Positions 54,713 through 63,442 of a stretch of DNA of 64,000 nucleotides are shown here, in pieces. Position numbers and translations under genes: made by a program. This DNA comes from Gammaproteobacteria bacterium (GTDB lineage Bacteria > Pseudomonadota > Gammaproteobacteria > UBA6429 > Thiohalophilaceae), in NCBI GenBank assembly GCA_029880855.1, contig JAOUNS010000008.1:112855-176854 (forward strand). Direction: 5' to 3'. Within the stretch, counting starts at the first letter, position 1, and each line of letters starts with the position of its first letter. The notes under the pieces were generated by a model. The model did not search any database and was not told the origin of the DNA. It was given only the letters and a program-made list of their open reading frames with translations.

Positions 54713-55723
54713 ATGTCCGCAAAGACCCCGTACACAGTATTCAGACAACTGTTACTCAGTTTGCTTGTGTTGACCCTCGCTGCCTGTGCCACCCGAAATG
54801 CCGACATCAGCGATTCCCGGCCGCCGGCACCGGTCAGCCAATCTTCACTGGGCCGCAGCGTTCACTATCTGTCTGTCAAGATCGGTCCGCGCAACCTCAA
54901 ACACTATGACGGGCTGCAACGGGCCGCCAAATACATCCATCAGGAATTCACCAATCTTGGATACAAGGTGGAGCGCCAACAATATCAGGTTGAAGCAAAG
55001 GCAGTGGAAAACCTGATCATTGGTATCGGACCCAAAGACGCACCGCGTATAATCATCGGCGCCCACTATGACAGTTTTGGCGATCAACCGGGAGCGGATG
55101 ATAATGCCAGCGGTGTGGCCGGCCTGATCGCCCTGGCCAAATTGCTCAAGCTCAGTGAAAATAAACTGGATAAACGTATTGAACTGGTTGCCTATACGCT
55201 GGAAGAACCACCCTACTTCCGTACCCAACTGATGGGCAGTTACCAGCACGCCAAGCGACTGCATAACAATAAGGTCAAGGTCATCGGCATGATCGCCCTG
55301 GAGATGATCGGTTACTTCAGCGATGAAGAGGATTCACAAAATTATCCTATCGGACTGATGGGCATGTTTTATCCTGACGTCGGCAATTTCATCGGTGTGG
55401 TGAGTAACTTTTCCAGCAGCAGTTTGAAAAACAGACTGGCGGAACAAATTAAAAAAGCGGACATTGATGTACAAACCCTGATGGCTCCCGCTATCCTCAC
55501 CGGTGTCGATTTTTCAGATCACATGAATTACTGGGAATTCGGATATGATGCGGTGATGATCACCGACACGGCCTTTTACCGCAACCATCACTATCACAAA
55601 CACAGCGACGTGATCAGTACCCTGAATCTGGAAAAAATGGCGGCTGTCGTGCGCGGGGTCTATTATGGTGTACTGGATCTGGCCATTGAAAAAGAACCGG
55701 AAGGGGCCGAGTCGATGCGCTGA
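54713..55723 (+). CDS. Lipoprotein M28-family zinc metallopeptidase
   Basis: 336 aa from the ATG at 54713 (AAGGA upstream). A lipobox LLVLTLAAC marks cleavage before the Cys. Zinc-site motifs: IIIGAHYDSFGDQPGADDNASGVAGL (H and D), ELVAYTLEEPPYF (catalytic Glu and zinc Glu region), VIGMIALEMIGYFSDE (Asp/Glu) and HHYHKHSDVIST (final His). M28 enzymes are aminopeptidases; this one would sit on the outer or inner membrane facing the periplasm. Monocistronic, followed by a hairpin. Confidence 0.9.
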   Translation: MSAKTPYTVFRQLLLSLLVLTLAACATRNADISDSRPPAPVSQSSLGRSVHYLSVKIGPRNLKHYDGLQRAAKYIHQEFTNLGYKVERQQYQVEAKAVENLIIGIGPKDAPRIIIGAHYDSFGDQPGADDNASGVAGLIALAKLLKLSENKLDKRIELVAYTLEEPPYFRTQLMGSYQHAKRLHNNKVKVIGMIALEMIGYFSDEEDSQNYPIGLMGMFYPDVGNFIGVVSNFSSSSLKNRLAEQIKKADIDVQTLMAPAILTGVDFSDHMNYWEFGYDAVMITDTAFYRNHHYHKHSDVISTLNLEKMAAVVRGVYYGVLDLAIEKEPEGAESMR

Positions 55724-55843
55724 ATTTACACAGCTGTTTGTTCAACAGAATGGGTAATTATCTGCGCAGCGGTCATGCCGCCACCTGCTCGGATGAAGCC
55801 AATAACAGCTATAGCTATACGGAATATCCCCAATGACCGGATT

Positions 55844-55873
55844 GACAGGGGTGAAAAACAGCTCACCCCTGTC
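55844..55873. terminator. Terminator hairpin between convergent genes
   Basis: GACAGGGGTGA/TCACCCCTGTC, an 11-bp perfect stem with an 8-nt loop, is followed on the plus strand by CTGTTTGGCTGTTT. It lies between the peptidase and the small secreted-protein genes. Confidence 0.7.
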
Positions 55874-55887
55874 CTGTTTGGCTGTTT

Positions 55888-56322
55888 CTATCTCTGTGTG
55901 ATCCGGTCACCACTGATCAGATAATTTGTGGTGGTCTTTTGTGACGGGCAACAACGCGGATCATCTTTGGTATAAGCAAGTGATTCCACCACCAGCATTG
56001 CCCCTTCCAGACGTATCGCATTAACCTGCCCTGGGACATCAATGGTTGAAAGGATGGTGAATGCGTCGCCATTAATACCCAGCAAGGTCACACGGTTCCG
56101 GGCATAATTGGCAACTTGATAAACCCAGTGCACCAATACTTTACCCGGTTCATTTTGCAGGGGAATGGTACTGAGTAATTCACCATGCTCTGTATCCGAA
56201 AGCAGGCCGGTATCGCTTTCCTTGTGTTGCGATTCGATGAAAAGGTTGACCGCCTTCTCTGTATCGGCAAAAACATTTGTAACTGACAGCATACATAATA
56301 AACTGATAAAGATGTTCTTCAT
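55888..56322 (-). CDS. Secreted protein of unknown function
   Basis: 144 aa from the ATG at 56322 (GGGG 6 nt upstream). Signal peptide (KNIFISLLCMLSVTNVFA). The mature part is beta-rich (KVLVHWVYQVANYARNRVTLLGINGDAFTIL) with a CC pair (DPRCCPSQKTTTNYLI). No family recognised. It lies 52 bp downstream of the cytochrome c gene on the same strand and could share its transcript. Confidence 0.6.
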   Translation of the reverse strand: MKNIFISLLCMLSVTNVFADTEKAVNLFIESQHKESDTGLLSDTEHGELLSTIPLQNEPGKVLVHWVYQVANYARNRVTLLGINGDAFTILSTIDVPGQVNAIRLEGAMLVVESLAYTKDDPRCCPSQKTTTNYLISGDRITQR

Positions 56323-56374
56323 ACGCATCCCCGGTATGGTGCTGCCAACTTCCACGCAGACACCCAAAGTGAAG

Positions 56375-56794
56375 TTATTGTCCTTTTTCTATTCTGTACC
56401 AGGCCGCATAGATTTCATCCGGCCATTTTGCCTGGAACCACGCGATGATATCACGGATTTGCGCCTCATCAAGCTTGTCTTTCCAGGGCGGCATATTGCC
56501 ACCGATGCGAATAGTGCCATTCCGAATGACATCAATTAATACACTGGTGGGATGATGCCAGGCATGGGCGGTACCGTTCAATGGTGGCGGCGGGTACTTG
56601 CCGTCCGGTCCGGTCTTTTGCCAGTTACTTGCGCCTTCGGCGTTTGTGCCGTGACAAACAGCACAGTGTTGTTGAAACAGCGCACCACCACGTTGCATTT
56701 GTTGAAAATCAAAATCACGCGGCACCTCCGCCGCTGCGGCTTGAGCAGCAACGAAGGTTGTGAGTAATGCGATGCACCTTACAATTATTCGCAT
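56375..56794 (-). CDS. Periplasmic monohaem cytochrome c
   Basis: 139 aa. Signal peptide (MRIIVRCIALLTTFVAAQAA) ending at AAAEV. Haem-binding CAVCHG follows GGALFQQH, and the distal methionine is in GGNMPPWKDKLDEAQIRDIIAW, so it is a class-I cytochrome c. AGGT precedes the ATG. It could carry electrons to a terminal oxidase or reductase. Position between CusA and a secreted protein gives no specific partner. Confidence 0.92.
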   Translation of the reverse strand: MRIIVRCIALLTTFVAAQAAAAEVPRDFDFQQMQRGGALFQQHCAVCHGTNAEGASNWQKTGPDGKYPPPPLNGTAHAWHHPTSVLIDVIRNGTIRIGGNMPPWKDKLDEAQIRDIIAWFQAKWPDEIYAAWYRIEKGQ

Positions 56795-56868
56795 ATCAAA
56801 CCTGCCTTAAAAATTTTTTATTAAACAATACAAACCCGTTATCACATGATCCGGCAAGCAACCTGTTG

Positions 56869-56935
56869 ACACAGAGACGCGGGATACACAGTGAAATTTT
56901 TTCATGACACTTTGCTTTCCGCATCTCCGTGTTTT
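56869..56935. repeat. Degenerate CGCAGAG-family inverted repeat
   Basis: ACACAGAGACGCGGGATACACAGTG pairs imperfectly with TTTCCGCATCTCCGTGTTTT. It lies just downstream of the cusA stop codon and is a worn member of the repeat family in the trp region. Confidence 0.6.
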
Positions 56936-56943
56936 GATGTTGA

Positions 56944-59900
56944 TTAAATATCTTGCCGTTTCAATCCGTGTTGTTTCCAGAGGAAGAACACTGCCGGAAT
57001 CACGATGAGGGTCAGGACCGTCGACGTGATCATCCCGCCCATCATGGGTGCCGCGATTCGCTTCATCACTTCGGAACCGGTACCGCTGCCGATCATGATC
57101 GGCAACAGACCGGCCATGATGGTCATCACGGTCATGAGTTTGGGTCGCAGTCGCAACAGGGAACCTTCCACCAGCGCCTCACGCAATTGGCCTTCCGTTT
57201 CCGCCGTGCCTTTGGCCACACGGTCATTCCAGGCCATGTTGAGATAGAGCAGCATCACCACACCGGTCTCCACCGCCACACCGGCCAGGGCGATAAAACC
57301 AACGCCGACCGCCACTGACATGTTGTAGTCAAGCAGATAGAGGAACCAGAAACCACCGACCAGCGCCATCGGCAAGGTGCCCATGATGATCATGACTTCG
57401 CTCATGTTGCGGAAGTTGAGATACAACAACAGCACGATAATCACCAGTGTTAACGGCACCACCAAACTCAAACGTTCCTTGGCACGGACCATGTATTCAT
57501 ACTGACCGGACCAGGCGATGGAATAACCCGGCGGCAGTTCCACCTGCTCGGCGACCACACGTTGGGCTTCCGCCACATAGGAACCCAGATCGCGCCCCTG
57601 AATATCTACAAAGGTCCAGCCATTGGGTCGGGCGTTTTCACTTTTGATCATGGCCGGGCCCATTTCGATTTTCACATTGGCCACTTCCGAGAGCGGGATG
57701 TTGGCGCCTCTGGACGTCACGATGGGCAAATTACGCAAATGCTCCAGTGAATCACGCACCTCGCGGGGATAGCGTACATTCACCGGATAGCGTTCCAGAC
57801 CTTCCACACTTTGTGTCACTTGCATACCGCCCACGGCCGTCCGCACCACATCATGCACATCACTGATATTCAATCCGAAACGTGATGCGGCGATTCGGTT
57901 GACATCCACCGTGATATACCGCCCGCCCGCCACACGTTCCGAATAGGCGGAGACAGTACCGGGCACCTTGAGCACCACTTCTTCAATGCGCTTGCCGATA
58001 TCCTGGATCACATTCAAATCGGAACCGGCCACCTTGATGCCAACCGGTGTCTTGATACCGGTGGCCAGCATGTCGATGCGTGTTTTAATCGGCATCACCC
58101 AGGCATTGGTCAGACCGGGAAACTTGATCAGTTCATTTAATTGTTGCTTGATCTTGTCTATGGTCATCCCTTCCCGCCATTCGCTTTTGGGTTTGAACTG
58201 AATGGTGGTTTCAATCATGGTCAACGGTGCCGGATCGGTGGCTGTCTCGGCCCGCCCGATTTTACCAAACACGCTTTTCACTTCCGGAATGGTTTTGATC
58301 AGTTTATCGGTTTGTTGCAGGATCTCCTGCGCCTTGCCCACCGACACACCGGGGAAGGTGGTGGGCATATACATCAGATCCCCTTCATCCAGATCAGGCA
58401 TAAACTCCGAACCCAGTTGGGTCAGCGGCCAGAAACTGAGTACCACCAGACCACCGGCAATGGACAGTACCCTCCAGGGCTGCAACAAGGTGTAATTGAT
58501 AAAGGGTTTATAGATGCGAATGAAAAACCGGTTCAGCGGATTTTTCTGTTCCGGAATGATGTGGCCGCGAATGAAATAGCCCATCAACACCGGCACAAGC
58601 GTAATGGACAAGCCCGCCGCTGCGGCCATGGCATAGGTTTTGGTAAAGGCCAGCGGTGCAAACAACCGTCCCTCTTGAGCCTCAAGGGTAAAGACCGGCA
58701 GGAACGACAACGTGATGATCAACAATGAGAAGAATAAAGGCGGTCCCACTTCCAGCGTGGCTTCACGAATAATGCGCCAGCGGTTTTCCGGGGTCAGCGG
58801 TTCATGTTCGATATGTTTGTGTACATTCTCGATCATGACGATAGCCGCATCGACCATGGCGCCAATCGCAATGGCAATGCCGCCCAGTGACATGATATTG
58901 GCATTGATGCCTTGCATGTGCATGATGCTGAAGGCGGTCAAAATACCAATGGGCAGACTGACAATGGCCACCAGTGCCGAGCGCAAATGGAACAGAAAGA
59001 TAGTACAGACCAGCGCCACCACAATAAACTCTTCCACCAGTTTCCAGTTGAGGTTGCTGACCGCCCGATTGATTAAAGCAGATCGATCATAGGTCTCGAC
59101 GATCTCGACACCTTCCGGCAAGCCGGTTTTCAGTTCCGCCAGTTTTTTCTTCACGCCCTTGATGGTCTTCAGGGCGTTTTCACCATAACGCATGACGATC
59201 ACACCACCGACCACTTCACCTTCACCATTGAGTTCAGCAATACCACGCCGCATTTGCGGACCAAGCCGGATATCCGCCACATCCTTTAACAGGATGGGCG
59301 TGCCTTCATCATTCAGTCCCAGCGGAATACGACGCAGATCATCGATCTCATTGATATAGCCGGTGGCGCGCACCATATATTCCGCTTCGGCCATCTCCAC
59401 GACGGAGCCGCCGGTTTCCTGATTGGCATTGCGAATGGCTTCTCGCACCCTTTGCAACGGCAGGTTATAGGCCCGCATGCGTTCCGGATCCAGCACCACC
59501 TGATATTGCTTGACCATGCCGCCAATGGTGGCTGTTTCCGATACACCCGGTACGGTTTGCAATTCATATTTCAGAAACCAGTCCTGCAAACTGCGCAGTT
59601 GTGACAGATCGCGTTTATTACTGCGATCCACCAGGGCATATTCATAGATCCAGCCCACGCCGGTGGCATCGGGGCCGAGAGCCGGTCGCGCTTCAGCAGG
59701 CAAGCGTGTTGCCACCTGACTGAGATACTCCAGCACCCGTGAACGCGCCCAGTAGGGATCGGTGCCATCCTTGAAGATCACATACACATAGGAATCGTTA
59801 AAGAAGGAATAACCACGCACCGTTACGGCGCCCGGCACGGAGAGCATGGCGGTGGTTAATGGATAGGTCACCTGATCTTCCACCACACGCGGGGCCTGAC

Positions 59901-60063
59901 CGGGATAGGTGGTCTTGATGATCACCTGTACGTCAGACAGATCGGGGATCGCATCCAGCGGGGTATTCTTTACAGAATAGATACCCCAGCCAATAAGAAT
60001 AAATGTCAGCAACAAAACCAGGAAACGGTTTTTGAGCGACCAGTCAATAATACCGGTAATCAT
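56944..60063 (-). CDS. cusA: Heavy-metal (copper/silver) efflux RND transporter CusA
   Basis: 1039 aa, AAGGAG before the ATG. HME-RND features: signature GATGVGWIYEYALVDRSNKRDL, the proton-relay acid in IAIGAMVDAAIVMIENVHKH, LPDLDEGDLMYMP-type segment (FMPDLDEGDLMYM) and methionine-rich periplasmic parts. It pumps Cu(I)/Ag(I) from the periplasm through an outer-membrane factor. CusB precedes by 10 bp. The CusC outer-membrane factor is not found in the window, so a shared TolC-like protein may be used. Confidence 0.95.
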   Translation of the reverse strand: MITGIIDWSLKNRFLVLLLTFILIGWGIYSVKNTPLDAIPDLSDVQVIIKTTYPGQAPRVVEDQVTYPLTTAMLSVPGAVTVRGYSFFNDSYVYVIFKDGTDPYWARSRVLEYLSQVATRLPAEARPALGPDATGVGWIYEYALVDRSNKRDLSQLRSLQDWFLKYELQTVPGVSETATIGGMVKQYQVVLDPERMRAYNLPLQRVREAIRNANQETGGSVVEMAEAEYMVRATGYINEIDDLRRIPLGLNDEGTPILLKDVADIRLGPQMRRGIAELNGEGEVVGGVIVMRYGENALKTIKGVKKKLAELKTGLPEGVEIVETYDRSALINRAVSNLNWKLVEEFIVVALVCTIFLFHLRSALVAIVSLPIGILTAFSIMHMQGINANIMSLGGIAIAIGAMVDAAIVMIENVHKHIEHEPLTPENRWRIIREATLEVGPPLFFSLLIITLSFLPVFTLEAQEGRLFAPLAFTKTYAMAAAAGLSITLVPVLMGYFIRGHIIPEQKNPLNRFFIRIYKPFINYTLLQPWRVLSIAGGLVVLSFWPLTQLGSEFMPDLDEGDLMYMPTTFPGVSVGKAQEILQQTDKLIKTIPEVKSVFGKIGRAETATDPAPLTMIETTIQFKPKSEWREGMTIDKIKQQLNELIKFPGLTNAWVMPIKTRIDMLATGIKTPVGIKVAGSDLNVIQDIGKRIEEVVLKVPGTVSAYSERVAGGRYITVDVNRIAASRFGLNISDVHDVVRTAVGGMQVTQSVEGLERYPVNVRYPREVRDSLEHLRNLPIVTSRGANIPLSEVANVKIEMGPAMIKSENARPNGWTFVDIQGRDLGSYVAEAQRVVAEQVELPPGYSIAWSGQYEYMVRAKERLSLVVPLTLVIIVLLLYLNFRNMSEVMIIMGTLPMALVGGFWFLYLLDYNMSVAVGVGFIALAGVAVETGVVMLLYLNMAWNDRVAKGTAETEGQLREALVEGSLLRLRPKLMTVMTIMAGLLPIMIGSGTGSEVMKRIAAPMMGGMITSTVLTLIVIPAVFFLWKQHGLKRQDI

Positions 60064-60073
60064 ATCCGTCTCC

Positions 60074-61843
60074 TTATTTGGCGAGTCTGATGGTCTTGAT
60101 CACATAACCGCCCGTCCCGTTTTCCAGTTCGAACTCCACCTTGTCATCGACGTTCAGACCATCAAGTTTTACCTCCGGTTTGACCTTGAAGTACATGGTC
60201 ATTGACGACCACTGCAAGGCCGGGATGGGATCATGCGACATTTTCACTTTGTGTTCTGCGGGCAGGATCTCGTGCAACACACCACGCCCGCGCAAAGGCG
60301 CGGCTTGTGCTTCATGTTGGGAATGCTCCATAGCGGCCGGCACATTTTCGTCCTTCGCCTGCTGCGCGGAATGATCCACCGGTACCGGTTTCTCCATTGA
60401 TTGATGCGCTGAATGATCTACGGGAGCTGGTGCCGATGTGTCCATAGTCTGACCATCGGTTTGTGCTTTACCGATTTTTCTGGTCTTGTCCATACTCGGT
60501 TCAGTCGGTTCGGATGGTGATTGCATACGACCGAAGCTGGCTTTCTGACTTGCTTCAGAGTCGATCAGAAATTGTCCGGAAGTGACAACCCGGTCACCTT
60601 CCTGCAAGCCGGCCATGATCTCGATCCAGTTGCCGGATTCAATGCCGGCCGTGACCCGAACCGCCCGAAAGCGTCCCTTGCCCAACGCCAGGATCACCCG
60701 ATCATCACCGCCGCCGCGTATCAATGCCTCGCGGGGAATGATCAGTGTCTGTTCCTTGGGACCGCCGTAGATCGAAACATTGGCGAACATATTCGGCTTG
60801 AGGACTTCGTCGGGATTATCAAAGCGCAAACGGACCTTGAGGGTACGGGTCTTTTGATTCAGGCTGGGATAGATATATTCCACACTGCCTTCCCATTCGC
60901 GGCCGGGAATGTATGACAGCCTGACATCGGCAGGCTGACCTTCTTTCACCCAATTGGCCTGACTCTCAAACACTTCACCCAGGATCCAGATACTGGACAG
61001 ATCGGCCAGACTCATCACTTCCATCTGGGGTGATACATACATCCCTTCACGCACCATCAACTTGGCGACAATGCCGTCCTGTGGTGCATAGACGCGGACA
61101 AACTGTTCCGAACGCATTTTTTTCTGAATCACCTTGATCTGTTGATCAGAAATACCCAGCGCCTGTAATCGTTCCCGTGATGCACTGAGCAGGAACTTGT
61201 TACCGGTGCGCAGCGCCTGAATATAATCATCCTGCGCATTGACCAGTTCCGGTGAATACAACTCAAACAGCAACTGACCTTTTTTCACTCGCTCACCTTC
61301 CGAATGAACGATGAGTTTTTCAATCCAGCCGGTACTGCGCAAATGAATGTGGGAAATTCGGTTTTCATCAAAGTCCACATAACCGACCGTATCGATCTTG
61401 CGCCACAACTTGCCGCGCTCCACCGGCAGGGTGCGTACCCCCAGATTGTTTTCCACTGCAGACGAAATCGTGACATCACTGTCACCGCCTTCATCATAAA
61501 CCGGAACCAGATCCATCCCCATGGGCGACTTGCCCGGCCCGTCTCGTCGATAGGAAGGGTCCATGGGCGCCACCCAATAGAGGATCTTTTTCTCCGCAGG
61601 CTTTGACACCTGTTCCGGTTCTTTCTTGATCAACGTCATGCCACAAATCGGACAGTTGCCCGGTTTGTCACGAATGATATTCGGATGCATGGGACAGACA
61701 TATTTTGGATCAAGATGCTTTTGCGCATGATCCATTGCCGTCTCAGTTGTCGTCTGATTCGCGGATTTATCGTCACTGCATGCAGCCAGTAATGAAAGAA
61801 TCACCATGACCGGGACGAAGCCGACTTTATTGTACTTGCTCAT
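60074..61843 (-). CDS. cusB: CusB-type membrane-fusion protein with HMBD and C-terminal CusF-like domain
   Basis: 589 aa. A lipobox-like end of the signal segment (VILSLLAAC) precedes two heavy-metal-binding-domain units (YVCPMHPNIIRDKPGNCPICGM and a worn copy WVAPMDPSYRRDGPGKSPMGMD). Then the typical MFP core: barrel-sandwich GWIEKLIVHSEGERVKKGQLLFELYSPEL, alpha-hairpin and beta-barrel VRLSYIPGREWEGSVEYIYP. After a linker rich in HSAHQ repeats, residues from about 525 are CusF-like (HEILPAEHKVKMSHDPIPALQWSSMTMYF). The CusF fusion should let it hand copper to CusA. Confidence 0.93.
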   Translation of the reverse strand: MSKYNKVGFVPVMVILSLLAACSDDKSANQTTTETAMDHAQKHLDPKYVCPMHPNIIRDKPGNCPICGMTLIKKEPEQVSKPAEKKILYWVAPMDPSYRRDGPGKSPMGMDLVPVYDEGGDSDVTISSAVENNLGVRTLPVERGKLWRKIDTVGYVDFDENRISHIHLRSTGWIEKLIVHSEGERVKKGQLLFELYSPELVNAQDDYIQALRTGNKFLLSASRERLQALGISDQQIKVIQKKMRSEQFVRVYAPQDGIVAKLMVREGMYVSPQMEVMSLADLSSIWILGEVFESQANWVKEGQPADVRLSYIPGREWEGSVEYIYPSLNQKTRTLKVRLRFDNPDEVLKPNMFANVSIYGGPKEQTLIIPREALIRGGGDDRVILALGKGRFRAVRVTAGIESGNWIEIMAGLQEGDRVVTSGQFLIDSEASQKASFGRMQSPSEPTEPSMDKTRKIGKAQTDGQTMDTSAPAPVDHSAHQSMEKPVPVDHSAQQAKDENVPAAMEHSQHEAQAAPLRGRGVLHEILPAEHKVKMSHDPIPALQWSSMTMYFKVKPEVKLDGLNVDDKVEFELENGTGGYVIKTIRLAK

Positions 61844-61899
61844 TGTCTATCTCCAACAGGTCCGCATTTTGCGCAACCTGATTCAGAACACTGAATTCA

Positions 61900-61923
61900 A
61901 TTGAACGATCTCGAACGTTCAAT
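61900..61923. promoter_or_regulatory. Putative operator upstream of cusB
   Basis: ATTGAACG/CGTTCAAT, 8-bp perfect arms with an 8-nt centre, lies 57-80 bp before the cusB start, in the divergent space of the CusBA operon and the small Cys-rich gene's end. It may bind a copper-responsive regulator; the pattern does not match CueR clearly. Confidence 0.4.
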
Positions 61924-61988
61924 GTGTTTTAAAACAAGGGAGTGTAGTCAGGAAAATATCGTCGGTGAAAACCAACGTTTCCCTGGAT

Positions 61989-62372
61989 TCAGACAGTTGA
62001 GCGAGGGGGACGGAATTCTCCGCCGGGGGAGACTCCTCTATAACGAAGCGTGGACAAAGAGTTGTATGAATTGTTGTAATCATTGTTGCCGGTATCCGAG
62101 TTCACCAGCACGGCGGCAACAGTAAAACAGTGACTGCAGTTGGAGCAATTGTCCTGACAAGCCCCGTCATGCTGACAGCAGCTGCCGTGGTCCATGTCAT
62201 CCATTCCGGCCATCCCGGCGTGGTCTGCCATCGACATCATTTGGCAATGGGGAGAGGAACCGGTTGTGTGATCCAGCATGCTTACCGCAGACAGGGCGGA
62301 CTGAAACGGTGCAAACACCAGCATCAGCCCCAGCCAGACGATAAGCATATTGTGACGTGTCTCACGCAACAT
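61989..62372 (-). CDS. Cys/His/Met-rich periplasmic protein, probable copper binder
   Basis: 127 aa from the ATG at 62372 (weak GG upstream; other starts at 62414 and 62348). Signal-like segment MLIVWLGLMLVFAPFQSALS, then a metal-binding region rich in Met, His and Cys (HCQMMSMADHAGMAGMDDMDHG, CCQHDGACQDNCSNCSHC). It is the first gene upstream of cusBA on the same strand, so a copper-chaperone or sensor role is inferred. No named family assigned. Confidence 0.7.
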   Translation of the reverse strand: MLRETRHNMLIVWLGLMLVFAPFQSALSAVSMLDHTTGSSPHCQMMSMADHAGMAGMDDMDHGSCCQHDGACQDNCSNCSHCFTVAAVLVNSDTGNNDYNNSYNSLSTLRYRGVSPGGEFRPPRSTV

Positions 62373-62566
62373 AAAATTAACCAAAATTTTCCTTCTCACA
62401 AAAGTATTGCACATTCAGATGCTTATGCCAAATATCGGCAATATCCCCTGATATTTAAGTAAGTTAACCATAAAACCCCGGGGTAAATACTCATGCGATC
62501 AAGCCGATACGATACACAGTCTATAAGCGCATTCGACGCAAATCGGTGGAGGAAGTTCAGGTTCCA

Positions 62567-63442
62567 ATGGCCAATAGTGAAATACAACAAGCACTGCGAA
62601 AAAAAGTATCCAAAATCAGAGAGTTGCCTGCCATGCCGGCAATCAGTAACCGACTCGTACAATTGCGTGAGAATCCCGATGCCGGCATTGCCGACCTTGC
62701 CGCGATCATCAAACTGGATCCCGGCCTGAGCAGCAAGCTGGTCCGTTATGCCGCCTCGCCCTTTTTCGGATACGGCGGATCTATCCAGTCAATCGAGGAC
62801 GCAGTGGGACGGGTACTCGGATTTGACAAGACCCTTAACATGGCCCTGGCCATGGATACCGGGCAGGCCTTTGATGTACCGCTGGAAGGACCGATCGGCC
62901 TCAAAGCGATCTGGCGTCAATCCCTGTGCAGCGCCCAATTGATGCAATACCTCGCTGAAGGGGTATCACCGGCCAATGCGCCCAACTCCGGGCTGGTCTA
63001 TATGTCCGGGCTGTTACATAACATCGGTTTCTTCTTACTCGGCCATTTATTCCGTGAAGAATTCAAACTGCTGAACAAACTGGCGGCAGAAAATCCGAAA
63101 CTACCCGTCACCGATCTTGAACAACGCGCGCTGGGTATGTCGCATACCGAACTGGGCGTCTGGTTGATGCGTGAATGGAGCATGCCCGCCGAGTTAATCA
63201 CTGTCACCTTTGAACACCACAATGCGTTCTATAAAGGTCGGCATTTTGTCTACGCCAACCTGACACTAATCGCCAATCGCCTGTTAAGACGCCTGGAGAT
63301 CGGCGATGAAGCAGAGTCGACACCACCACCGGCGATGTTGCGACTGCTGGGACTGGAAGAAGCGCACCTCAATAATGCGTTTGAAAAATTGCTGTCCGGT
63401 CGGGAGCAGTTGGAGAGTATGATTCAGGAGTTACATGGTTAA
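62567..63442 (+). CDS. HDOD-domain protein, divergent
   Basis: 291 aa from the ATG at 62567 (GTG at 62546 would add 7 residues). HDOD signs: RELPAMPAISNRLVQLRENP, LAAIIKLDPGLSSKLVRYAASPFFGY and IEDAVGRVLGFDKTLNMALAM. The HD pair is worn to GLLHNIGFF, typical of non-enzymatic HDOD proteins. A second HDOD gene at 34323 keeps HD. Role likely in signalling; partner unknown. Divergent from the Cys-rich gene. Confidence 0.9.
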   Translation: MANSEIQQALRKKVSKIRELPAMPAISNRLVQLRENPDAGIADLAAIIKLDPGLSSKLVRYAASPFFGYGGSIQSIEDAVGRVLGFDKTLNMALAMDTGQAFDVPLEGPIGLKAIWRQSLCSAQLMQYLAEGVSPANAPNSGLVYMSGLLHNIGFFLLGHLFREEFKLLNKLAAENPKLPVTDLEQRALGMSHTELGVWLMREWSMPAELITVTFEHHNAFYKGRHFVYANLTLIANRLLRRLEIGDEAESTPPPAMLRLLGLEEAHLNNAFEKLLSGREQLESMIQELHG

